From the NCBI GenBank assembly GCA_003598065.1, contig QZKR01000042.1:1-64000 (forward strand): a stretch of DNA of 64,000 bases, in the 5' to 3' direction. The first letter of the stretch is position 1; every line of letters begins with the position of its first letter. A model generated the notes under the pieces. It did no database searches and was not told where the DNA came from. It saw nothing but the letters and a program-made list of their open reading frames with translations. The translations under genes and the position numbers were made by a program. This DNA is from Myxococcales bacterium (GTDB lineage: Bacteria; Myxococcota_A; SURF-8). Below, piece by piece: positions 42,619-53,200 of this stretch.

Positions 42619-43314
42619 TCAATCGTCGACAATCAACCCTGGTTGGCCGCAATCCACGGCAATTCGGCGCGGCAAAGGTTCACCGAGCGCATGCTTCTTC
42701 ACCAGGATGGCGACCAGCGCGCCGGTGAGCATCGAGTTGTAAATGACGGCTCGCGCCGTGCAAGGCAGACGCATTGACTCGTCCGACGGGTGCAGGGTGT
42801 CTTCATACGATTGCGCGCCTAAGATGTCGCCGTGGCTCCTCGCCGTGTAGATGACGATGAATTCACCACCCTGTCGTGGATCGATCAGCGTAATGGGATT
42901 CTGGCGGGAGCCTTGCGCTTGAGCCTGCTCCCAGACCGTCTTGCGCGCCTCCATGTTGTCCACGCAAGAGATCACCAGACGCTTGGGCTCGTCACGGCCG
43001 AGCGGCTGATCTTTGTAACGGTGGCGGAACTGGCCCGGCAAAATGCTTGTCACGCGATTGACCTCAACGCCCAGCGCCACGGCCTTCGGCTGGCTCAGGT
43101 ATTCTTCGCCGTAGACCTGATTGCTGACGTTGTGCAGCTCGACCGTGTCGTCGTCGAAGATGTTGATGTCGGTGCAGCCCATCTTGGCCAGCGCGAGGGC
43201 GGTGTAACTGCCGGATGCGCCAGCGCCGATGATCGTGATGGGAAAGGCCAGCTTGTCGGGATGGATGATGTCGAGCTGGCGGTGAAAGCGGGAATCGATC
43301 TGTTCGCGGTTCAT
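42619..43314 (-). CDS. ThiF/E1-like adenylyltransferase-fold protein
   Basis: The 231-residue protein has the E1 nucleotide-binding loop IIGAGASGSYTALALAKMG (about 28-46), the DDDTVELHNVSNQVY segment (54-68) and Lys77 after QPKA. The canonical NxxRQ is NVSNQ here, so the Arg is replaced by Asn. It resembles the small ThiF proteins of plasmid and integrative-element cassettes more than thiamine or molybdopterin enzymes. It overlaps the upstream small gene as ATGA and is coupled to a DUF2958 gene. The modified substrate is unknown. Confidence 0.8.
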   Translation of the reverse strand: MNREQIDSRFHRQLDIIHPDKLAFPITIIGAGASGSYTALALAKMGCTDINIFDDDTVELHNVSNQVYGEEYLSQPKAVALGVEVNRVTSILPGQFRHRYKDQPLGRDEPKRLVISCVDNMEARKTVWEQAQAQGSRQNPITLIDPRQGGEFIVIYTARSHGDILGAQSYEDTLHPSDESMRLPCTARAVIYNSMLTGALVAILVKKHALGEPLPRRIAVDCGQPGLIVDD

Positions 43315-43511
43315 GGCATTTTCTCCACGCGGTTATCTTCCGGGTTAACGGCGAAGTGGAGCCGGAGGACAGTCTTGCCTTCAGATGCCTTGTCACTGAT
43401 TTCCTGGTGAAAGCCGGCCCACTTGCTCTTCGGCGGCTGGGTGTCGCGCCGCTTCTGCCGTCTCGGGTTCAGCTTGGCTTGTTCCTTCATTTTCCGGGAG
43501 ACACGGGTCAT
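43311..43511 (-). CDS. small basic protein of the DUF2958-ThiF cassette
   Basis: A 66-residue protein whose first 35 residues are strongly basic (RVSRKMKEQAKLNPRRQKRR), followed by a predicted beta segment (TVLRLHFAVNPEDNRVE). Its ATG overlaps the DUF2958 stop and its stop overlaps the ThiF start, both as ATGA, so the gene is real by organisation. It does not end in Gly-Gly, so a simple ubiquitin-like role is not indicated unless processed. No family recognised. Confidence 0.6.
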   Translation of the reverse strand: MTRVSRKMKEQAKLNPRRQKRRDTQPPKSKWAGFHQEISDKASEGKTVLRLHFAVNPEDNRVEKMP

Positions 43512-43855
43512 CCGGCCTCCTTTCCGACGATCTCCTTGATGTCGCAAAGCCGCGTCGGCTTGAAGTGGATGTCGCGCTCGATGGCTTGCAGACCGGGGAT
43601 GACCTTGCCGTTAATGCGCGCTTCCAGGGATTCGAGTTCGGAGAGCGAGAAGTAGCCCAGTTCGCCGCAACCGGGATGGATTTCCGCCCAGCCAAAGAAG
43701 GTGTCCTCGCCGTCGAACTCTGTGGCGAACCAGGTGCCAGCACCATAAGCGTTGAACAGACGGATATGGGCGATGGCTTCCATGCCCTTGCTTTCTTGGG
43801 AGTACAAGGGTGGGAGCTGTTCGCGGATCTCTTTGGTCAGCAGTTTTTGCTTCAT
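43508..43855 (-). CDS. DUF2958 protein
   Basis: A 115-residue protein with the DUF2958 pattern: LLTKEIREQLPPLYSQE at the N-terminus, WFATEFDGEDTFFGWAE, ELGYFSLSELESLEA and IERDIHFKPTRL. The family is common on plasmids, prophages and integrative elements, with no established biochemical function. The ATG at 43855 follows AAAAGGAG by seven bases. It leads the translationally coupled cassette with the basic protein and ThiF. Confidence 0.83.
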   Translation of the reverse strand: MKQKLLTKEIREQLPPLYSQESKGMEAIAHIRLFNAYGAGTWFATEFDGEDTFFGWAEIHPGCGELGYFSLSELESLEARINGKVIPGLQAIERDIHFKPTRLCDIKEIVGKEAG

Positions 43856-44244
43856 GAGGGACTCCTTTTCGGAAAGAGGACGCACTTGGCTGGTCCGTCC
43901 ATGGGGGATGGCCGGTCTAGGTAGTGGGTTATGGGGAATGCGAAGAGGCTAGAAGGGATTACCTGCTATTAGACTTATAACTGGAAACGAAAAGGATTTG
44001 CTGTACTAGAGAAATCACCATCAACTAATTTGAATGGATTAAGCCGTTGATTTACCGTGGCTATCTTGGCGTTGCCGCAGAGATTTTTCCCGTGACTGGT
44101 CTAAAGGCTGGAAGGATGGGCCAGCCTTGAGGCTAGAGCGTAAAATTCTTTTTGTGTTATTTTCTTGCTAACGACGTAGCCCCACCTTATTAATCGAATC
44201 AAACTCCAAACCTAACATTTTCAGGTACTGATGCGGAGGAATCC
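43856..44244. other. divergent AT-richer gap between DUF2958 and the giant lipoprotein
   Basis: The 389-bp region is noticeably richer in A+T than its surroundings and contains a candidate plus-strand promoter at 44165-44193. No gene is supported. Confidence 0.45.
44165..44193 (+). promoter_or_regulatory. candidate promoter of the giant lipoprotein gene
   Basis: TTGCTA (44165-44170), a 17-bp spacer and TATTAA (44188-44193), about 45 bases before the ATG at 44245. Confidence 0.4.
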
Positions 44245-47200
44245 ATGCGGCGTTTGACCGATCTCGGCTCTTTCTCGCTTCTCGCCTGTGCCTTGTTCCT
44301 GATTGTCGCCTGTACAGACGCTCAGGAAGTTCCTTCCGAGGAAGGCGACTCCGAACAGGATCTTCCCGTTGTGGATGGCGACGAAGAAGTGGCGGACGAG
44401 GGTGGCGAGGCGGCCGATCAGGAAGAGCAATGCGTGTCTCCGCTCGCTTTCCCTCCTGAGGTGGATTTCGGCAACGTCCTTTACGGCGAGAGCGTCTGCA
44501 ACGACATCACCATCGGCAATGCCGGCTCGGAGCCGATTACGTTCACCAAAGCCGAGATCTTTGGCGATCTCGCCAACGAGATAGCCATCCTGGACAAAGA
44601 TTGCAATCATGGCAGCCCAGTCTCCGGCGTCTATATGCCGCAAGCCACTCTGGCCGCTGGGAAGAGCGTGACCTTCGGCGTCCGGTATACGCCCGTGGAC
44701 GTCGGAGCCGATACAATCCAACTGGTCGTCACAACGCTGAATGATCCCTGCGACAATTCTCACACCATCAACCTGATTTCCCGCTGCAAGGGAGAATGCG
44801 AGCTGAAAGCTGCGCCCGTTCTCGCCGACTTTGGCAGCCTAGCTGCCGACCTGGAACCCACTCCGATGGCCGTTGTCATCCGCAACGAATGCATGGAAAT
44901 GGATGACAACGTCACCCTGAAGATTGCCGACATGCGCCAGGAAGACAGCCCGAAGTTCAGTCTGGGCAACTGTGTGAAGGGCGCGGCCCCCGTGCAGTTA
45001 TTGGGGATGCTGTTAGCTCCAGGAGACGAGACAACCTGCGAGGTCAGTTTTCAGGGGTCAATGCGGGCAAATGTTTTTGACGCCATCTTCACGATTACGA
45101 CGGCCGAACAAGCCTGCCAAGCGGAAAGATCGACTCGGATCGACGCCCATGCCGTCGTGGATGCGCCGATGCCCAGCTTCATGCCGGCGAACAACGTCGT
45201 CAGTTTCTGCTATTCCGCCGTGGGAACGACGCCGCCGGACACAAGGTCGCTGATTCTGAAGAATAACGGCACTGTCGCCTTCACCCTGCTAACCACCAGC
45301 ATGGATCCCGTCGATGCGCCGTTCTATTTCACCGGCGCTGCTCCCGATAACGTCACTCTGCAACCGGAAGAAGAAATTATCTTTGGTATTGCCTTCGAAC
45401 CGCAGTACGAGAGCGCCTTCGCAGCCACCCTGCTCTTCTTCTTCGACTTCCAGGACGCGCCGTATCCCGTTACGCTGCTCGGCCGCAGCGTGGAGGTATG
45501 CCCCGACGGGTTCGAATCGGTTGACTGCGATTGCGTACCGTCCAAGTGTTACCCGGCAGGCCGCTTGATCTGCGACACCACCGATGCCGATCATCGAGCC
45601 CGCCTCTCCTGCAACAACACTACCGGCATTTACACCGTTCCCGCTACTCCTTGTGCCGAGGGACAGGTATGCGTGGATGGTCCGCCGCCCTTCGGAACGG
45701 CCGAATGCCGTATATGCGAGTTCGATGGGCAAATCGAGTGTTTCGGCAGTCAACCGAAGATCTGCCGCGACTATCAATTCGAAGACCTTCCTTCCTGCAA
45801 CGACGCTATCGTTTGCACGTATGACCTGTGCGACAACACCCAGCCGACCGGCTGCTCGCATATCCCCACCCATTCTCTTTGCGACGATACGAACGATTGT
45901 ACGACCGACACCTGCGATCCGTCCTCTAATCGTCCAGATAGATGTCTCCACGAAGCGAAGGCGAATGATACGGATTGCGACGACCGGCTGTACTGCACCG
46001 TGAACACGACTTGCCAGAACGGGCGCTGCCAAGGCGAAACGCGGGATTGCAGCGCCGACCCCGACTATGCAAGCTGCAAAACTCGCGTCTGCAACGAGGC
46101 GCTGAGCCAGTGCCGCGAAACGGAGAACAACCTTCCCGACGGGACGCCTTGCGACGACGGTTCGTCCGACACCATTGACGACGAATGCACGGGGGGAGTT
46201 TGCGAAGGCCGACCGCCAGTTACATGCACAACGGACGGTATCTGCTGCATCGACGGTCTGCCCGCCAACGAGGGGGGAGCTTGTCCGGACGATGGCAATG
46301 TCTGCACGGAAGACAAATGCGCGGCCGGCGAGTGCGCTCATCCGAACAAGCAGAACGGCGCGGCATGCGACGACAGCGTCTTCTGCAATGGCGAAGATGC
46401 CTGCAACGGCTCCGGCGTCTGTGTCCATGCCGGAGATCCGTGCGCCTCGGGAGATGCCTGTAACAACACCTGCAATGAAGCAGAGGACAACTGTTTCTCT
46501 CCCAATATGACCGCCTGCGATGACGACCTGTTCTGCAACGGTACGGACACTTGCGACGGCGCGGGAGTTTGCGTCCACGCGGGTGATCCTTGCGCCGCCG
46601 GCGATGTCTGCAACAATACGTGCAACGAATTGGCCGACAATTGTTTTTCGCCCTCCGATACGGCCTGCAACGATGCCAATCCCTGCACTACTCCCGATCA
46701 TTGCCTGGACGGCGTCTGTGTCAGTGAGGCGACGGAGACATGCTCGGGCCACGGCGACTGCTCGCCGATCGACGGAGTATGCCACTGCGCCAGCGGCTAC
46801 GCGGGCCAGGATTGCAGCGAGTGCGCGGATGGATATGAAAACTACCCCAATTGCCTGCCCTGCAATTGCAGCGAAGGGGAGTGCTGCTCCGACGGATGTC
46901 ACTTCGATGGCACGGCCCATCTCTGCCGCCAGGTCTCCGGTCTCTGCGACGTCGCCGAGTATTGCACCGGCGCGTCCGCCGATTGCCCCGCCGATGTTTT
47001 CAAACCGATCGCTACGACGTGCCGGCCAGCCGCCGGGATCTGCGACGCGACGGAAGTCTGCACCGGCGCCGTGCCGGAATGTCCTGCCGATGTGCTGAAA
47101 GACGAAACTGTCTCCTGCCGGGCACAGAACGGCTCCCAGTGCGACCTGGAAGACTTCTGCTCGGGATCGTCAGTCGACTGCCCGAACGACGCCAAATCAA

Positions 47201-50200
47201 CGGCTGTTTGCCGCGAGGCGACGAACGATTGCGACCTGACCGAGTTCTGCGACGGCGTAGGCGACGACTGTCCAACAGAAGACCTCCACAAGTCCGACGG
47301 TGAGGCTTGCGGCGTGGGCGACCAGTGCGCGGCAGGCTTTTGCGAAGACTGTTTCAGCGCAGACGGCTGCGGCGACTTGCCCTGGGGAACGAGGGACACG
47401 GACTGCGCCGAGCGAATTTGCGGGACCGATCATGTCTGCGCGTTCCTTGACGGGGCGGACGGCACAGCCTGCGGGACCGACGATCAATGCGTGGGCGGCG
47501 CATGCCGCGATTGCCTGACGGCCCAGGGGGGGTGTGAAGATCAGTCCCTGGAAGGGCGCGATGCCGAATGCGTCAGCCTGATCTGCCGTCCCGACTACCT
47601 TTGCGAATACACGCCGGCCTCCGCCGGTACGGCTTGCGATATGGTGGATACGGGAACCAGCGACCAGTGCGACGGCAGCGGCGCTTGCGTCGATTGCGTG
47701 ACGCTTGTGGGTTGCAGCGATCTGCCCGACGACGAGAACCCATGCACGGACCCGGCCTGCGTATCCCATATCTGCGATAACCAGAATGACAACTCCAACC
47801 CTTGCGAAGACGATCACCTCTGCACGACAACGGCATGCGACACTGGCTCCTGCGAAGTCGCTTCCGTAACCACTGGGTGTTTTATCGAGGGGATCTGCGT
47901 GGGAGATGGAGCAAAGAAAGGGCCGACAGGCGACAACTCCTGCCGTATCTGCGACCTCGCCAATCCTACCGAGTGGAAGGCGCTTGCAAATGGGCAAGCG
48001 TGCGATGATGCGAATGCAGGGACGGTGAATGACCAATGTACGGCAGGAGGGGTATGCCAAGGCCAAACCTGCACACCTGATTGCAATGGCAAAGAGTGTG
48101 GGGATAATGGTTGCGGAGGAAGTTGTGGTAGTTGTGGAGATCATCAGGTTTGCTGGGCGACCGGACGATGTGCTCCGAACACAGGCGGCGATTGCGGCAA
48201 CATGGATGGGTATGAGGCGGAATCTCCTTGGCCAACTTTTGGCTATTGTTCGACACGGATAGGACGCAGTCCTAATTTCGGCCCTGATTTTCCAAATATT
48301 CAATGGCTTTACAGCTATCATGATTCATATGATACATATTTTTTGGGAACCCCTATTGTACAGGCTAACGGAAATATTCTTATAGGGGCAAGACATAATG
48401 GCGTTTTATTTTCTGTTTTTCCAACGGGTCAGACCAATTGGCGCTATGGCTGTTGTAGTAACGATGATGTCGGATATACTCCTTCCATTCTTGCCGATCA
48501 TTCCATAGTTTTCGGTCGTCATCATGGTGAAGTTTTTTCTGTCACTGAATCTGGTTCATTGCGGTGGCAATATTATTCTGGCGATACGATAGCATCATCT
48601 CCAGCAATTGACGGGCAAGGAAATATTTATTTCGCAGATTCGTCGGGAATACTCATTTCTTTAACTTCGGCAGGAAGCGAAAGATGGACCTATAATTTAG
48701 GTGCTCCGTCATTAAGCTCTCCGGCGTTGGGAAGGGACGGAACGGTTTATATTACAGCATGGGATCACAAACTATATGCTGTGGATGCGCAAGGCGACGA
48801 AAAATGGACTTTCCTGGCGACCGACGATATCTTTTCAACTCCTGCAATTGGTGCCGATGAAACTATTTATTTTGGCTCTCTTAACTCAAAATTATATGCT
48901 ATAGCCCCTACGGGGATAAAACGCTGGGAATATTCCACCGGAGGGGAAATTGAGTCTTCCCCCGCGATCGGCTCAGAGGGGACCATTTTCATCGGGTCTC
49001 AAGATGGATTTCTTTATGCAATTAATCCCGATGGAACCTTAAAGTGGAAATTTAACGCAGGTAGTTCTGTAAATAGTGGTATTTCTATTGACGCTTCGGG
49101 CGTTATCTACTTCACTTCAAGCACACCTAAACTTTGGGCCCTATGGCCCGATGGAACGAAAAAGTGGTCCGTTTCTGGACCCAGTTGCGCTTCCAATTGC
49201 GAGGTTTCGATAGGAGCGAATGGAGTCCTATATGTCGCAGGCGAGAGCAAACTATATGCCATTAATGAAGGAAATATCACTTGGGTCCCCATCCCTTCCG
49301 GCACTTTTTCAATGGGGTGCTCTGTCGGCGATGCTGATTGTGATCCCGATGAGGAACCTCTTCATACTGTAAATATTCCGGCTTTTGAGATTCTTGAAAC
49401 GGAAGTTACTCAAGCTCAATATGAAGCAATCAATGGCTCGAACCCAAGCGACCATTCAAATTGCCCTAGCTGCCCAGTTGAAAGAGTGACCTGGAGCCAA
49501 GCTAAAGAATTCTGCGAAGCGGTAGGGGGAAAGCTCCCCAGTGAGGCGGAATGGGAGTATGCCGCTCGGGCAGGAACGACGACGAAATACTATTGTGGGG
49601 ATGATTCAAGCTGCATAGAAGGGATCGCGTGGTGGGACAACAACAGCGATGGTACGACACACCCCGTTGGCGGAAAGGCTGCAAACAGCTTTAACTTATA
49701 CGATATGAATGGGAATGTGTGGGAGTGGGTGGAAGACTGTTGGCACGATGATTACGATGGGGCACCGACAGATGGTAGAGTTTGGCAAGACGCGCAATGT
49801 GCGTTGACTCGCGTGGAGCGAGGTGGCTCTTGGTCCGACATCCCCGGTGGAAACCTACGTGCCTCGGACCGGGGTGGCCTCGCTGCAGACTACTCTGACT
49901 ATTACGGCGGTTTCCGTTGCGCCCGTGATTTGCCCATAGTGAACGACTGCACCGGCCAGCCCGCGCACACTCGCTGCGATGACAACAATCCCTGCACGGA
50001 TAACGACGCGTGCAATGGCTCCGGCAGTTGTTCCGGTATTCCCAATGGCTGGTGTTGGTTTGATGGGGAAACGAAACTGATCTGGGTTAACGATCCTGCA
50101 TATATAGTGAATGAATATTCCTATTATGCTTCCGAAACTTATTGCGACAATCTTGGCCTAGGAAATATAGCAACATGGCGACTACCAACGGTTGACGAGC

Positions 50201-53200
50201 TAAGATCTCTATTTGTTAGTTGCACAGAGTTAATGACCGATGGAGCTTGTGGTATCAGAGAAACATGTACAGCAAATGAAGCACCATGTAAAACTGGGTG
50301 CACAGGTTGCGGCGGGCCGTGTCACTGGCCCTCCGGAATGCTGGGAAACTGCGACAACAGATATTACTTATCATCAACTCTAGGGGGGAGTTGTGCCTGG
50401 AGGGTTTGTTATAATCCGGGACAAATCTATTACTATGGGTCACCTAGTTTAGGTGATGCTTGGAGCCTGGATTCAACAAGGTGTGTTGCTAACTGCGCCA
50501 CTGAGTGTGACGGCAAGCAATGCGGCCCTGACGGCTGCGGAGGCACATGTGCGCCGGGTTGCGGAGCCAATGAAACCTGCAACCCCGACGGCCAGTGTGA
50601 AACTACCGAGCCTCCCGAGCCCCCCGCTGAAATCATTTTGAAGGACACAACCGTCATTGTTCCCGACGAATCCGCCGCCGACATGACAAACTCCGATCCC
50701 CCCTGCGGCGAGCTTCGCTTCCCCTTTGAAAACGGCCAGCCGCCCTTCGCTGTTCAAGCTGGCGACACCGTGGTCAGCGGCTATGAGGGCGGTTTCCTGT
50801 GCCGAGTGTTGACAGTGGGTCAAGACGGCATGGAGTTGGTCTTGAACACCGAGCCGGGTTCGCTTTCCGACGTGATCGAAAGCGGCACGCTGCAATTCAA
50901 AGTCCCCCTGGCCATCGCCGACCCGCCCGGAAAACGCCGAACCAAGGATCTGACCGCCTCCCTGACCATCCCCAATCGCACGTTGTACGACAATGGCGGC
51001 CTGTCGGTAACTTTGCGTCCCGGCAGCCTCACTTTCCAACCCGACCTGAATGTCCGCGCCGACTACGGTCTGTTCGAAGGCCCCTATTTCCTCGCCACGG
51101 TCAGCGGCACGATGACCGCCGACGCCGGGATCGACATGGAATTGGGTGCGACGGCAAGCATCGATGGCCAGGTGACGATCTATCAACAGAGCTTCCCCTT
51201 CTATTTCCAGGCTGGGCCGCTGCCCGTGGCCGGGCGGGTAATCGTGTCGGTTAAGCCGGGCTTTTCCGCCTCGGCGGGCGGGACCATTACGTCCTCCTAT
51301 GGAGCACGCGCAACACGCACCGTGACGGCTGGAGCCGAATATTCCGACCACCAGTGGCGCAGCGTCAACGTCACCTCCCAATCCACCGTCCAGCGCTATG
51401 GCCCCAACCTCGATGCTTCCATTGGTCTGAAGGCGGAAGTCAAAGTAGACGTGCAATCCGAATTGCTGCTCTATGAAACCGCCAGCGCCAACGTCACGGT
51501 CGCCCCGCGCGTGGAGGGTGATTTGACGCCGCACGCCAATTGGTCCTACGACTGGGATTTGAATGCCTGCGTCTGGGGCGGCATCGGCGCAGGCATTGAA
51601 ATATTCCACCACGCCCTGGTCAGCTATGACCGGACGCTCTTCAATCGTTGCTGGGATCTATGGAACGGTTCCGGCTGCATCAACCAATGCGCGGCCGCGA
51701 ATTTGTATTGCTCGACCCCTGGCACGGTGGAAGGCTGCGGCGAGGCCAACGACGGCGACAACTGCCTGGACCGTATCTATCGCGAGTGCAGCGTCTACCA
51801 GACCTGCCAGAACGGCGCATGCGTCGGCGAATGCACCAGCGGGGCTTGCTGCGATACGGCTGCTCAGCGTTTCAAGGCCGCCGGCACGGCCTGTGGCACG
51901 CCACAATATCAGTACCTTTGCACCGATGGCTCGGACTGCGGCGATGACATCTACCGCCAAAAGAACACCCAGCGTTGCAGCGGCAATTCCGCCGACTGTT
52001 CGGGCAACTGGTCGGGGTATCTGGCTGATGGGACCATACCCTGCAACACGAGCCAGAAGTGTGTGCTAGGGCAGCCCACGTGCGCTCCTTGCTCGATAAA
52101 CGATTGTGAGAGCGGCGTATGCTGCAACACGTCGGCGACACCGAAGACGTATAAACCCAGCACCGAGGTTTGTGGTCCTGAGGAATCATGGGAATTCACT
52201 TGCCTTGAAGGTAGCGCTTGCGGTGGAGACGTATCCGTTCAATGGTACGACCGCCACTGTCCCGGCAACCGGGGAGACTGCACGGGCAACCTAGTCCCCC
52301 GTGGCTATTGGGAACCCGACCCTTACGCTTACTGCTCCAGCGGCCAGCGCTGCAATGCGGATACGGGAACATGCGTGACTTGCTCCTGCCCGACTAACTG
52401 GTGCCTGGCGAACGATCACGGCGGCGGGAGCTGGTGCAAAGACTCGGACACAAGGGTCAACTGTGGCATAAACGGTGCGTGCTACGTTGAGACGGGCACG
52501 AGCGATTGCGGCGGCTCAACACCGTACTGTTCCGGCGGTTCCTGCGTCCAGTGCACATCGAGCAGTCACTGTCCAAGCGGCTATGCCTGCACGAGCAACC
52601 ACTGCGTCTCGGCCCCCTGCGGCGGGTTGAACCAAGCCTGTTGCAGCGGCTCGACCTGCAACGCAGGACTGACCTGCTCCGGCAGTATTTGCGTCAATCG
52701 CTGTGGCAACGGAACTTGCGAGGGCAACGAGGATCCGCTTACGTGCAGCATGGATTGCGCGCCGGAGGTTGGTTCGGCAAAGCTTTATTACCAGAATGTG
52801 GTAAAAACAGCGATTGGCTGCACTTCGACCTGTCCTCCCGGCACGGCCTGCTGGCACAACGGCGTCGGCGGCCCGCCGCCGAACTGGGTGCTTGCGAGTT
52901 CCTGCACTCCCCCGGGGAATAACACGGACCTTTACAACTACCAGGGCTACAACGCCCGCTGGAAACTGACCATCAAGAAAGCGGGCAAATACAAGGTGCA
53001 GATGTATTACCCGCCGGTTGAAAGCCTGTGTTGGGTGAACGGCGTCAATCCCGCGAATCGCTATGCGGGAGATCTCTATTTTGGCATAACGAAATCAGGC
53101 TCGACGGGCATCGTGACGGATCGGCTAACTCTAGATTCCAATGGGTACAATACGATTTTCAATCTGGAGAGCCTGTCCGTAGGCGATCACTACCTCGTCC

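Noticed and set aside
45289-46920. 543-codon minus-strand frame inside the giant lipoprotein
   Set aside because: Antisense to Cys-rich coding sequence; Ala/Val/Ile-rich product typical of the complement of Cys/Asp codons.
46200-47600. CRISPR-like periodic repeats
   Set aside because: The repetition is at protein level (Cys-rich units) with no constant repeat length and no unique spacers.
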